DNA of 64,000 nucleotides from Centropus unirufus (GCA_013397695.1 VYZI01000491.1:103037-167036); one strand, 5' to 3'; shown: positions 12,619 through 24,837, counted from the first letter of the stretch. The notes: generated by a model not told the origin, from the letters alone. Translations and numbers: made by a program.

Positions 12619-13029
12619 TGGATGGGAAGGGCAGGGCTGTGGTTGGATGAGGAAAGGGCTGTGATGGGATGAGGAAGGATCTGGGATAGAATGAGGCAAG
12701 GGCTCTGATGGGATGAGGAGGGATCTGGGATGGGATCAGGCAAGAGCAGTGATGGGATGAGGGAGGGATCTGTGATGGGATGAGGCAAGGGCAGTGATGG
12801 GATGAGGAGGGATCTGGGATGAGGAGGGACCTAGGATGGGATGAGGCAAGGGCAGTGACAGGACAAGGGAAGAGCTGTAATGGGATGAGAAGGGGGTTGC
12901 GATGGGATGAGGACAGGGCTGTGATGGGATGTGGGGGACCCTGTGATAGGACGAGGCAAGGACCGTGATGGGATGAGGTGGGACCTGTGAAGGGACAAGC
13001 TGGGAGCTGTGATGGGATGAAGTGGATGC
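12619..13029. repeat. GGGATGAGG minisatellite
   Basis: About 410 bases of imperfect units of roughly 20-22 bases with the core CTGTGATGGGATGAGG, some pairs forming a higher-order unit of about 40-45 bases (alternating GGGATCTGGGATG and CAAGGGCAGTGATG forms). The repeat is strongly purine-biased on the + strand. Minus-strand reading frames across it (12614-13051 and 12831-13364) give repetitive Ser/His/Pro-rich peptides that reflect the DNA repeat, not a gene. Confidence 0.88.
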
Positions 13030-15278
13030 ACAGAGGCTGTCTGAGGCTCACACATACAGGTTTTCATCCCCGCCCCTCCACCCCCCCAGCACCCAGCTGT
13101 CCCCTTGTCAGGGCTGAAGGAGCTGCCGTCCCTGCTGCCGTCCCTGTTGGCAGTGGGGTCTCGTTCTCTGAGGTCCTTTTGTACCCGTCTTTGCAGCTCT
13201 CGGGTTATCTGAGGACGTGGGGTGCAGGGAGCAGCAGGTTTGATGACAGCAGGAACATGCATGAAAAAACTGTGGTGCAAACAATTGGAAGCTGATAACT
13301 TGCAGTGATGGCTTTGCCAGGAGGTAAAGAAACACAGACACACACACAAGTGCTGAAAATTCACTTTGTTTTGATATTCAAAACCCCTTTTTGTGTGGTG
13401 TGTGTGCTAATGCTTACGCTGGTGTTATGGCATCATCGGAACAAAATATTCAGATGATTCCTAACAGAATTTGTGTTTCACGAGCTACTTGGAAATGTTG
13501 GCTTGGAAACAAGCGTCGCATTAGGAGCCTCTTTCTCCTGAGGGGTAGGAGCCCTAGGCTGCTCCTCAGGGCTTGCTTTGGAGCATGGGATTTGGGTGGC
13601 TTCTCCCAGCAGGCAAGGACAGGGCTCCAGAATTCCTTGCTCGAGAGGGGCACAGTGCAAATCCCCTTCCCCAAATAAGGATCAGGAGGAGCCTCCAACC
13701 CCTCCCGACCTTGGTCCCCATTCCATATGCACTGAGTGGCTGTGGAAAAGACGCAGTGGGATGTTTGAGGCTGTTTTGAAATGGCAGTGATGCTTCTGCT
13801 CTGCTGGTGGCACAGCCGAACCCATAGCAGCTTCCCAGCTCAGCTCTCCCCTCCGGCACCTGGATTCTTCGGCTGAGAGCGGGTCGAGGCTCTTAGGCCT
13901 TCATTCCCACCTAAATGAGCAGCAAATCAATGCAGGCCTAATAAAAGATGATTGGAAATTGCTAATAGGAGCGTGGGAGGGCAGCCCTGCCTCCCAGAGC
14001 CAAGGTGAGTATGGATTTTCTGGTACCAGGGACTGTAAACACTCCTGAATTCCCCAGAGAGCCCTGAATGCTCGCCTTCTCCCTTCTCCTCCATCGCTCT
14101 CCTGCAGCCTTCAGAAGGAGCCTGGTCATGGTGATTAGCTGGATTAATTAGCTGGTGGTGGCAGGGGGGGCTCAACTTGCATGGAGGAGTGAGCTGGGGC
14201 GGGGTGCGAGCTGGGTAAGGAGAATTTGGTGAAAACACGCAAGATCATCTACCCCGGCTGGAGTTCACTGCCCTACCCATAGTAGACGTGGAGGGACACA
14301 GGGGGTGAAATTAGGTCAGGGAGTGGGGGAACAGATTGGAAGGGTTCACACTGCCTTGGTGCTGGGATTCAATTTCTGCTTCTGGTAGCTGCTCACGCCA
14401 GGCTTGATTTATTTATGGACTCGCATCTCCCCCGCTCCTCTCCCTCGGGCAGTGTCGTGCCAGCAGCCCCGGTCCTGGTATTCTGCAGCCTCCTGATCAC
14501 TAATAGATCACTGCTGGTAAACACGCTCCTCCGCTCTGTATTCATCAGCCAAACCTCGTCCTGCCCCTCTTGCTGGTGCTGCTGGGGGATGATGTATGAA
14601 ATCGGAGGTGGTTTGATTCATACGAGTTGTGTTCACCTTGCAGAACGGGCTGTCACAAAAAAAATAATAAAGCTCCTTGTTTGAATGCCTGGATAGGCTG
14701 TTGGATGGGTGGCCGGATGAGTTTAGATCCTCTTCCAAGGAAAGAGATGATGCTTTGGAGAAAGACTGATTACGAGTCACAGGGTGGCTGCCCAAGCGGT
14801 AAATAATAATTAGGGCCATGTCTGGAGGCTGCAGCGGGGAGCAGGGTCCTGTCAGGCTACGTGTGGCACGGATGCTCTGAACGAGACCGTTCCTGACCCA
14901 CGGTCCATGAGGTGTGAAGGGACTGGGGGTGCTACCGAGCGCTGAAGTGCCCTGTACCTCATCACCCAGGAGGAAGAGCGGCAAGGTTCTAGATGTGTGG
15001 CTTGTTGGTTCATTCATGCAAGGATGGATGCAGTTTCTCTTTGCTTACATTTAGGGGAGAATTAACAGGAGAGGTAAAATCCTGCTGGGCAACTGCTTGT
15101 TCCTTGCTGCATATCATCCATTCCTTGAACATTGCATTTTTGTCATAGCTCTTTCTTGGGTCCAAGCCAGCATTTCAGAGGCATTTTTGTAGGAATCTAT
15201 GGACCAGCATGGGGTATTTGGTGATTTGTTGCAGTAGTGTAGTCTTTGTCCTTTTTCAGCAGCAGCTCAGATCATGAC
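13030..15278. other. Unique sequence
   Basis: A short CA-rich run lies at 13331-13349. An AT-rich stretch with TTAATTAG-type homeodomain words is at 14130-14160. No exon, RNA gene or known repeat is recognised. Confidence 0.55.
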
Positions 15279-15420
15279 CATAGAAACATGGAATGTTTTG
15301 GGTTAGAAAGGACCTTAAAACCCATCCAGTTCCTCCCCTCTGCCATAGGCAGGGACACCTCCCACTGGATCAAGGTGCTCAAAGCCCCGTCCAACCTGGC
15401 CTTGAATAATGCCCGTGTCT
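15279..15420 (-). mobile_element. CR1 LINE 3' fragment, short
   Basis: Begins CATAGAAACATGGAATGTTT and GGGTTAGAAAGGACCTTAAA, then the GGGACACCTCCCACTGGATC block of the young CR1 type. It breaks off at about 15420, after GGCCTTGAATAATGCC. Confidence 0.85.
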
Positions 15421-17272
15421 GCTTGGCATCAGACCTTCATGGTGCCCCAGCCTGACCTGAGCTCACCCTCTTGCTCCTTCTCCCTGTGCCGTTTCCTACT
15501 TGGGGGTGCAAAACTTGAAGCCCTGTCCTCCTTGCGGTGGCCTGGAAACTCTGTGCCTTGTGGCAGCCCACACATGCACACGGCACCGAGGCAAAAAGTA
15601 TTAATGGGGGGAAAAAGTTAACCAGGTTTATTGAACTGCAAAAAAGGGTTGTTTTTATATCCCTTTATTGGAATATAAAGACAGCTTTTATAACCTTTTA
15701 AAGGGGCATAAAAGCAGCTTGGAGACTAGAAAGCTCGCTCCAGTTGAAGGCAGGGAAAAAGCGAGAGGAAAGGGAGTAGAGCAAACATCTGCTCTGCCCT
15801 GAGGTCAGAAGTAACCCAGGGGGTGGCGGATGGTGTTGCTGAGACCCCGGGTCCAAGCCAGTTGTAGCATTGCCTTTCTCAGTAGGATGTGGAGCCCTGA
15901 GTGCTATTAGCAGCCCTGGATCTGGGCTTTCACACATGTTCCACCTCTCAGCGACCGCGGAGCTGGTTCCTCAGACCTCTCTTGGGAGGGGTAGGTGTCG
16001 TACTTAATGAACTAACCTCTTTTATTTCATTTCTCTCCCCAGTCCTCTGTGAATAAACACTGCTTTGGCTTTCTTCCTCCTGGAATGAGGGAGGAGGAAG
16101 TCTGTAAAGGTCTTGCTTTGAGGCTTGAGTTTACTCTGTGGTCTGCTCCAGTGCTTTCTAATGACGCTCAGCCCCTCTGGTGGGACTGCAGGACTCCGGG
16201 GTGGACCAGCTCACAAACTCAGTAACCCAGGCAGTGTTGGTTAATTCGGGATGCATTTGCAATAGGGAGGTGCAATTCCAGCTGGCGTGAGCACAGCTCA
16301 CAGCAGCAAAGAGCAGAAGGATCTGGGCAGCTGGCGTGTGACATCCCAAAGGTCTGTGGCTGCCGTGCTCATGGACTGTGCATCCTCTCATCCCGGCTGC
16401 TGCCTGCAGCATTTTGGGGCAAGCACAGGGATGTGCTGCACCTCCCTTCTCCAGGGCACGGGATGCGCTGCCTCCTTGCTCCATGGTTGGGATGGGGTTG
16501 GAAGCAGCGTGTTCAAAGCCAGGAGGACCCTCCCTCCACCTCTTCCAGGGCTCCTGGACCGTGGTCTGAAAGCACTTGGTGTTGCGGCTGGTCACACCAC
16601 AACAACCTCATGCCTGCAGGCTCCTCCCAAGGTGGAGATGGGTTTTCTCCATCCAGAGGGCAAAAATGCCTTTTTCTTTCTCTTGTTCACACAGCAGTCG
16701 GTCTGATGCGACATTAAAAGAGGAGAGTGACCTTTACACCAGTCTCCAGCTCCAAGGAGGGGAGAGCTGAGCCCCTGTCTGCGGCGAGGCACACTTTGAA
16801 TACGGATAGGTCATGAGTCTCGGTTATCCCCATGTCATCTCCCAAATAATAAGCTTCCAGAGTTAATGTTGTAGGGCCGTAAAGAGGATGGGAACAGGAG
16901 CAGCTGCTTCTAATTTCACTTCACGGGGAGGGAGGCGATGCTGAGAGCACCCCGCATTCTCTGCACATATTTTTCATCATTATAGGCAGAAATGCCAGAG
17001 TGGTGACAGATATTAATGCAGTTCACGCCAGGAGAAAATCTTCTTTCCATCAGACTCCATGTGCAGCAAGAGGGCAGTGCCATTTGCAACCCTAGGGAGG
17101 ATGTGTTTGGAAGGTGATGTGTTTTTTACCCGGGAAATTTTATTCTCAAACAAAGGTCGGTTTGGAGAAAGGGCACCTGAAACCATCCAGCTGGGAGCCA
17201 CGAGATCCCTACGTGCACATGCCACCGGGTGAAGGTGCGCTTGTAGCAGTGCTGGGAATTAATTTGGATTTT
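15421..17272. other. Unique sequence
   Basis: An AT-rich stretch at 15600-15720 carries inverted AGCTTTTATA/ATAAAAGC words. No gene is recognised. Confidence 0.55.
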
Positions 17273-17740
17273 CATAGAATCACAGGATGGTATTGGCTGC
17301 AATACATCTTCAAGACCATCAACTCCAACCATGAGTACAGCCCTGCTAAGTCCACCACTAGATCCTGTCCTCAAGGATGACAACTACTCATCTTTTAAAC
17401 CCCTCCAGGGATGGTGACCCAACCACCTCCCTTGGAGCCTTTTCCAGTGCTTGACAACCAATTCACTGAAGAAATTCCTCCTAATATACAACCTAAACCT
17501 CTTCTGGTGCATCTTGAGGGCCATTTCTCCTTGTCCTGTCACTGGCTTCCAGGGAGAAGAGTCCCTGCCTCGCTACAGCCTCCTTCCAGGCAGTTGCAGA
17601 GAGCGATGAAGCCTCCCCTCAGCCTCCTTTTCTCCAGATTAAACAATCCCAACTCCCTCAGTCACTCCTCACAAGGTTTGGCCTCTAAACCCTTCACTGG
17701 CTTTGTTGCCCTTCTCTGGACAGGCTCCAGCATCTCAGAT
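17273..17740 (-). mobile_element. CR1 LINE 3' fragment
   Basis: Starts CATAGAATCACAGGATGG, then follows the older CR1 3' type with CCCCTCCAGGGATGGTGACC, CACTGAAGAAATTCCTCC and CAGCCTCCTTTTCTCCAG. The right edge lies near the CTCTGGACAGGCTCCAGC word. Confidence 0.85.
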
Positions 17741-19549
17741 CACCTCTGCTGGCTCTGCTGCGTGTCACCATGGGGCTGTCATTGCCCCAGGTGGCATTTT
17801 TTGTGACCTGGGGTCCCTGCCTGCCCTCAGCCCCGATCCGCAGCGATGCCCTGAGCTCTGCAGACCTCTGCTGCACTCCCTTGCACCCCTCGGCCTCCTT
17901 TTATTTGCTTATCCCACTAAATATTCATCAGTAACATTTAAGACAAAGGAAAGAGATAATTACAAGGGGAGAGTTTTTTTGCACTATTAAAGGTTAACAG
18001 AATTCTTGGCATTTGTGCCTTGTCGATCTCCATGTAATTATGCTCATTTCCCAGAATCCAGAGGCGACCGTGCCTGTTAACGCTCAAAGATGGTACCCCG
18101 GGAATTAAATTTATGAGATCATTTCTCAAAATCTTCGGATTCAAACCAAGCAGCTTGCTTAATGGCAGGACTATTATTAATATTATTCTTGGATGCAGAG
18201 CGCCGCCAGGGTCAGCGGAGCAGGGGCAAAACTCAAATTGATACAGGCAGGCAACACCAGGTCCAGTTTTTGTTCTCTGGGAGTGCTCAAGCCATTTGGT
18301 GACCTCTGTGGCTTGGGAAATAAGAATTCAGGTCTGGTAGCACTAAAGTGCATCTAAGAAGCCCCTTTTTTGGCTGTGGCTGGTCTGGAGTTGGAAAGCA
18401 AAGCTTGCATCTCCCTTCCCTGGTTTTGAAGGTGATATCAAACACATGGCAGTGGGTGGGGTTTCACCCAGAGCTGCTGAGCATGCTCGGTGGCCTCAAA
18501 AAGGGGGGGTTTAGGGACTCTGTTCTTAATGCCTGCTTTTTATTGAGCAGCACGGTGTTAAATCAAGATGCTCCTCTCCTGGTGCCTCCCTCCCTGCGGT
18601 TTGCGTGGACCCTGTGCCTTTTTGGTAGGAAAGGGAAATTTCTGAGGAAAATGGGGCAGAGCGGGTGATGGGTCAGCATCAGCCAAGGGTATTTACCTTC
18701 TGGCTTCTCCTTGGAGTTTAACATGGGTGTGGTGGGCTGGGGAAGGCTTGACTTGGTGTGCCTTGTGTGGGGCCATCCCAGGAGAAGGCACAGCAGCTTT
18801 TGGTGCTCCTCCTCCAAAGGATTATCCACCACAGAGCTCATAAATGCTTCCAAACTATGGGCAGAAGTTCAGGGGAGGGGGAGAAGCTCACGTTTTCACA
18901 TTTAAGGCAGCAGTGCTGGAACTCCTGAACGTCTCTGGTGGGACTTGAGGTGGAGCTGGGTTTGCTTTTCAGCCTATTCAGCTTTTTCCCTCTTCCCATC
19001 TGCACTTACTCCTGTTAAAACGCAGAGAGGATTGAATTGTAGAGCACTGGGTTAATGTCATGCGCTTATAAAATGCTATTAAATGGCTAATGGCAGGGTT
19101 TTATCTGATGTCGTCAGCTGTTGCTGCCACCTGATTCATCCCAATCAAACATCTCCATGGGTGTGGAGCGAGCATAAAGGATGCCTTTCAGGGCATTAAT
19201 AGAGCAATGTCGCCTTACAACAATGAAACAAGGAGCTGATTTATGTAAAACCAATATTGATTTGCACCGAGGATCAATCCCTGTTGATGATTTCCAGCAT
19301 GCAGCATGGCTCAGGATCTCCTCGATAATTGTTTTTAACTCCCCATGTAGATGTTTAAGGCTGCATGTGTGGAGGTGTTGCTTCATAAATGTGCATCTTG
19401 GGTTGGCTGGGCTGTTGTGAAGGGCTCAGGCACTGGGAACCGTGGGAGAGAGGAGTAATCCCAAAGGAAAAAAACAGATCTTGGGGACTGCTGTGCGTCC
19501 CTCCCTGAGCTTGTGTCCAAGCTGCAATGCTCTAATGAATGTCAGGTTA
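17741..19549. other. Unique sequence with an AT-rich candidate regulatory stretch
   Basis: Between about 19000 and 19400 the sequence is AT-rich, non-repetitive and full of short homeobox-like words (TTAAATGGCTAATGG, GGCATTAATAG). A second AT-rich piece lies at 17930-18190. Neither contains a recognisable exon. Confidence 0.5.
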
Positions 19550-19808
19550 TTATGAGGGAGTGCAGGGATAGGATGAGGGGGAATGGTTTTCAGCTGAAAG
19601 AGAGGAGNNNNNNNNNNNNNNNNNNNNNNNNNNNNNNNNNNNNNNNNNNNNNNNNNNNNNNNNNNNNNNNNNNNNNNNNNNNNNNNNNNNNNNNNNNNNN
19701 NNNNNNNNNNNNNNNNNCAGTGGGAGGTGTCCCTGCCCATGGCAGGGGGTGGAACTGGAGGGGTTTTGTGGTCCCTTCCTACTCAAACCATTCCGATCCT
19801 ATGATCCT
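19550..19808 (+). mobile_element. CR1 LINE 3' fragment interrupted by an assembly gap
   Basis: Left of the gap: GGGATAGGATGAGGGGGAAT and TTTTCAGCTGAAAGAGAGGA. Right of it: CAGTGGGAGGTGTCCCTGCC, then CAAACCATTCCGATCCTATG. Both sides belong to one young-type CR1 on the + strand, so the missing bases are CR1 body. Confidence 0.85.
19608..19717. other. Assembly gap of 110 N
   Basis: A run of 110 N. By comparison with the intact CR1 at 46998-47309, the missing part should be about 130 bases of CR1 body, so the gap length is close but probably slightly short. Frames that cross it have no meaning. Confidence 0.95.
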
Positions 19809-20784
19809 CAAGGATGCTGCCATGTATCTCTGCATATATTTAGGACATCCGTGCTCTGTGGGGTCCTTTGGCAGCTGGTGATGAAGCTTTCCTCCAGCCC
19901 AGGCCACCTTCCTCTTCCTCAGGTGGTAACTTCGGGGTTTCCTCTTCAGGCGTTGCAGTGAGTCGAACCCTTTGCTGGTTTCTGGTGTTGAACCATGGAT
20001 TTGGGGCAGGCTTTTACAACCTTTCCCGAGGTGCTGCTCCTCCAGCCCCTTGGCTACAGGCACACAAGGCAGTACAGCTCAGCCAGGGGCGCCTGGAAGG
20101 AGTTAACTCCTGCTTGAAAAATCCCAAACCCCCTGAGCACGATGAGAGCAGGTGACAAACCCAAGCCCAGCAGTTTTTTAAAGGGCAAACAAAATGTTCC
20201 TTTTTACAGCGAGGTGCCTGCTGCAAAGTGCAGGCAGAGCAAGCAGCGCGTCCCGACGTGGCTTTAGGGGAAGGCTCCCAAAAGCGCACTTCACTCAAAT
20301 TTAATAGGATGGTTACTGTAAGTTGATATAAATGCCAGTTAAATATTAACGGCATCTTTAGCACAGGGATTAATGGGGTCTCCTGTGTTGTTTTTAAGCC
20401 CCGTGAAGAGAGTGTTGGTAGTCACTGCCTGCCTTCAGTGGAAGGGATGGAGCCTGAGTGCCCATGAGGATGCTTCTTGCATTCAGAAAGCTGGCCTAGA
20501 AATGTCCCGGAACGGGCAATTTCTCCAGCTCAGCATAGGAATGCCTTTGGGGCGAGAAGGGCTCAAAATGGCTCCAGCCAAGTAAGGCTCTCAATCATTG
20601 TTTCTTAATTGGGGCCACCATTAACGAGGGGATAAATGAGTCAGCCTGGCGAGCGGAACAGGAGCCCACATCCTTTGTGTCTGCAGTGAATGGTTGTAGA
20701 CATTGAGGGCTCAGTAAGTTATTCAAGAAAAGCTCCCCCGGACTTGTGTGTCATTCACCTGACTAATGCCAAGAAAATTAAGCC

Positions 20785-20808
20785 CTTTTTTTTTTATTTT
20801 TTTTTTTT
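20785..20808. repeat. T homopolymer run
   Basis: Twenty-four bases with a single interrupting A. No retroposed gene is seen on either side. Confidence 0.9.
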
Positions 20809-23469
20809 GCAACTCGGGGCTTATTGGAGCACAATGTGATATGTGATAGCACGGATGGGGTTATGAAATCATGTTTTCAGTCGGAAGGAATGAGACTGGC
20901 TCAAGCATCAATTCTGTTTCTGATCATATTTGGCAATTTCAGATTAAAAAATACATTTCCACGTTGGGGTGGTAGATTGCCATCTATCAGCTTTGTGGGA
21001 AAAAAGGGGGAATTAAAAGTAAAATCTGGCTGTACAAATTGCCTTGCTATGACCTACTTATTGAAAGTAGCGTTGTTTTTTTCCCAGGAATGAAACCTGT
21101 TTTGGGGAGGTGTAGTATTGTATGCAGATGGGTTTGTAGGCAGGTCTATGGGCATGGGGTGTATGGGAGGATCGATCAACCACCCTTGCAAGCAGCTATA
21201 GGTGAAAAAGATGTTAGAATTGGGCTAGAGATTTATGAGAGGCAGAAAAAAAAAGTGATAATTGTGGTGTTTTTCTTGACAGAGGAACCCTAACTGCAAT
21301 TTTGCATGTGGTTATCAGCCTTCAGGGCCACTCACAGCTCCAGATCAGATGCTTAGGCTTGGTTTTTGAGCAAAAAGCCTGAAATCAGGGCAGCACTGGC
21401 TGGGAGGCACACAGGCCCTGCAGAAGGAGCTCAGGTTCCTGTGGGAAGCACTAACCCGGGACAAATGCCATGGGTCTTCCCTAGGGGGAACCAGTTTTCT
21501 TTAAAATCTTCAAGTGAAAGGCCCAGAAGGCCCACGGGAGCCAAGGGGAAAAAGATGTTGACGGGAGTCGCTGTGAACTGGCACTGCTGCCCTTCACCCT
21601 GTCCAATCTCCTTCTAGAAAATTGAGTAAAGATCTGCTGAAATCGGTTTTACTTGGCAGACAAACTGCCGGCCTTGCAACCGCTGCCCTCTACTCACAGC
21701 TCCCCAGCTCTCGCCCTCTCATTCCTCCTCTGCTGAGTGAATCCATGGGCTTTTGCTCCTTCCATGTTTTTGGCATCCCCCCGCCACCTGCCAGCATTCG
21801 CCTCCCCAGGGGAAATCTTTCCCCTGCCTCCATCCCTGATGCTGCTCCTCTTCCTCAGCAATGCCAGACCTCGCCTCCCTGCTCCTGCTGCCCTGTTTGT
21901 GGTCTCTGCCAGGAGAGGGGGGTCTTTAGCCTTGCTGGAAAGGAGGAGGTTGAGGAGATGAATACGGAGATAAATATATACCTAGAGCGTGTCTGTTCTT
22001 TCCTCGTGCTGTATGTCTCCTGCCTGTTGCTTGCAGCGAAGGGAAAAAAAAATAAAATAAAAAAATAAAAGACTTTTATCTAAGTAGGAAGAAAGGGAAG
22101 AAGCTGAAAGCAAGAGGCTGCGTTTCGTGCTCGGATAGGTAGGTGCTGCTTTGCAAGCAGCTCAGCCCGTGTACGGCAGGCTCTTCTGCTGCTGTGGTCA
22201 AAACCCAATGAAGGAAAAAAGACTCCCTCATCCCCAGAGGAGGCTACAAAGCTCTCTTTCTCTTGCTGCTGAACCTTCACAGCTGGACTCAGTTGCTGGC
22301 TCCTCTGCTGCTGGAGCAACTGAATTATTTAAAGGAATCTTGATTTCGTTTTCTCTTTGCTGTTTTCATGCGTTGTGTTTATTGTCTATAGATATTTTTA
22401 TAGTCTGAAGCAATTACAGCTGTCAGGAAAGAGACAAGCTGTGACAGGCTGATTTATATGTACATTGTATGTATGCAAGAGAGGGAAAGATGGAGATGAG
22501 GAGGCAGACTGGGGATTCTGCTGGGCTTTAGTATGCAGGAGCTGGCTATATTGGATTGAAACTCCTTGGGATTTTCAAACAGTGCCGATGATCTCTTAAC
22601 CGCGGGCCACATTCAGCCCTTGCAAGGGCTAAAGCTCCTCCAGCAGCTCATGTTCTGCCCCAACCTCACAGGTTTTCAGCGTAGGCAGGTGCTTTCTCTC
22701 CTGATTTAAGATGCTCCTGGCAATCTGGGCTGTGTTAAAAGGTTAACTGGCTGTGGTTATTGGAATCCCTTTGGTTTTGCTGACTCAGGAGGTGGTCTCT
22801 GCCCATCCAAAGGAGCCGCTTTGCAAAGAGAGCGAGCTTCTGGGTGAGATGTGTGGCAATGGTTGGTCGGTCCTGCACACGAGGTATTCCCCAGCAGCGA
22901 AAAGATAGCACAGCAGGGTCTCCATCCCACCAGGGATGCTCGGATGCTGCAGCAGTCAGGAAAAGCAATGTCTTTTTTTTTCTTCTTCGCTGACTTTTGC
23001 ACACCAGTGCAATGCTACAACCCCGTAAAAGGGCTTTCACGCCTCTGGTGATGCTCTTGTTTTTTGCAGTTAGGTTTCTGAGACCCCTCCCGTGTCATTT
23101 GTGGGCTCAAAGTGGGTCTGTGAGAGGCAGGCATTTACTACTCCCCTGCCTGACCAGCCAGGAGCAGAGTGAGCAACAGGGGTTAAACTCCTCCTGCCGA
23201 GAGCTGGGAAAAGCTGCTCTCTTCTCTGGAGAAAAGTAGGACTCGAGGCAGCACGTCCCACCAGCGCTGAATTCAGGGAGCAGAGCCTTCAGGAGAGGAA
23301 GAAGTGGAGTGACTTGCAAAGCAATCCCCTTCTCGTATGACCTATCAGCACGCACAATAATAATAAAGCTTTATTTGATGGAGTGTTTCCTCTGCCCGGC
23401 ACAGCTCATAATGTTTTAGAGATTAAATAGCACCGTTAGTGAATTAAACAGTAGTTTACAGGGGATTCG

Positions 23470-23555
23470 GAGACTCCGGGGATTAGTAACGGGCTATGGA
23501 TCCTTTCACATCTAGGTCACCAGTTTGAATCCAGCTCAGGTTGGCAGCGATTGTG
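23470..23555 (+). repeat. Possible ancient tRNA-derived SINE remnant
   Basis: The words GGTCACCAGTTTGAATCCAG resemble the pol III B box (GGTTCGANTCC) and its flank in old tRNA-derived SINEs. No clear A box or A-rich tail is visible, and the piece is short. This is a weak call based on one motif. Confidence 0.25.
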
Positions 23556-24319
23556 AGAAAAAGAAAGGAAGAAATTGGTGCCATGGAATAACTGCAAAGC
23601 AGTCAGAGGAGAACAGGGAGGGAGGACTTTTGGATAAGGTCCTGCATCGTGGAGAAGTCATCGGGGACAGTGGGTAGGGGATGCCTGGTTCCCCCTAATG
23701 CTGGGATGCCGGGGGGGCTTCCAGAGGTGCAGCACCCCGAAAGCTCCAGCGAGGCTGCTCCCTCTGCACTCGCTTGGTGGCTGCAGGACTCTGCGCTCTG
23801 GCTCCCCAGCACCTTTTACCAGCAAAAAACTGTGCCTGGAAATATTAATGTGTTTAGCCACTAGTGGAGGGAAGGAGGAATTACTCAGCATAGGTAAATG
23901 TGATATTTGTTAAATTATGAGCTGATAAAAAGTACGTGGGGACCGTGCTCACGGCTGGGGAGGAATTCACCTCTTCAGCTCATGCTGTGTGTTCGTGAGG
24001 TGGGGAGGACCAGGAGGGCAAGCTCCTGCCCCTCCTCATCACCACCTGCCTGACTTGGGGCTAGGGGGGCTGGAATTGTCCCGTGCCTCAGTTTCCCCCT
24101 CCTGAGTAGTGGCTTTGCTGCCTGGGGAGGGGATGGAGAGGACATAGAGGAGGGGGGATGTTAGAGGTAGTTCCGTGCTGGGTGCAGGTAAGCGCGCTGG
24201 GGAAGCGAGGGGCTCCTGACATCCCATCCCTCGAGGAGCGTGGTGCAGCGGGGGTTAAAGTGGGTGTCCTTCGCCCGGGGCTGGCGTGTGAAGCGTACGT
24301 TCCCCGCCTGTCCTGGTGC

Positions 24320-24347
24320 GGGGTGCGGGGTGCAGGGGGTGTGCGGG
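24320..24347 (+). other. G-quadruplex candidate upstream of the exon
   Basis: Four runs of 3-5 G with loops TGC, TGCA and TGTGC lie in the 5' part of the CpG island. The pattern meets the usual G3+N1-7 rule. Folding is predicted, not shown. Confidence 0.5.
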
Positions 24348-24496
24348 AGCCCAAGCGGCGGGCAGGGATGGAGCCGCTGCCATGACAACCCCGGGCAGGC
24401 AGCCTGCGCGCCGCCCAGGGATGCTGCCGGCCGCTGCGAGGATGCTGCCGCCTCGCCCGCTGCCCAGCGCAGCAGCCTCCCGCCGCTGAGGACCCC

Positions 24497-24602
24497 GACA
24501 TCCCTGCGTTCGGCATCCTGACATCCCTGCATTCTGCATCCCAGCATCCTGACATTCCCTCTTTACCCCCAAATCCTGCATCCTGACATCTCCCTGCATC
24601 CC
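24497..24602 (+). repeat. Short degenerate tandem repeat in the CpG island
   Basis: Four imperfect units share the core GACATCCCTGCATTCTGCAT, with unit lengths of about 19-34 bases because of insertions. CpG content drops within it relative to its flanks. It lies 600-700 bases before the start codon, so it may vary in length among individuals close to the promoter. Confidence 0.7.
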
Positions 24603-24812
24603 GCCTGGAGCAGCCCGCCGGTGGGACCTGCCTGAGAGGAACTGTTGGGCACCTCGGAGTTCTTTGCGCGCTGTGCCTTCTTGCGTCTGGACCCGTTTGC
24701 TAGCTTGCTCCGGGGGTGTTGTTGGTGTTTGGGGTTTTTTTTTTATTTTTGGCTTTTTTAACTGGTTTTTGGACTGCCCCAGCTCCGTGCTGCGAACTCG
24801 GGACAAGTGTTT

Positions 24813-24837
24813 GGGGAGCGGGGCGGGAGCGGGGCGG
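24813..24837 (+). promoter_or_regulatory. GC boxes and G-quadruplex candidate in the promoter
   Basis: Four G-runs separated by very short loops (AGC, C, AGC) overlap two GGGCGG Sp1/KLF-type sites, about 370 bases upstream of the start codon. The overlap of GC boxes and a G4-capable run is common in TATA-less promoters. Confidence 0.55.

Larger units (their letters stand above)
19809..24179. other. Unique sequence before the CpG island
   Basis: No CR1 copy is seen. A T-run lies at 20785-20808 and an A-rich run at 22042-22075. AT-rich, non-repetitive stretches that could be conserved elements lie at 20290-20370 and 23340-23560. No exon is recognised. Confidence 0.55.

Noticed and set aside
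12614..13364. Ser/His/Pro-rich repetitive proteins on the minus strand
   Set aside because: They are translations of the minisatellite. Both overlapping frames stay open because the repeat lacks stops.
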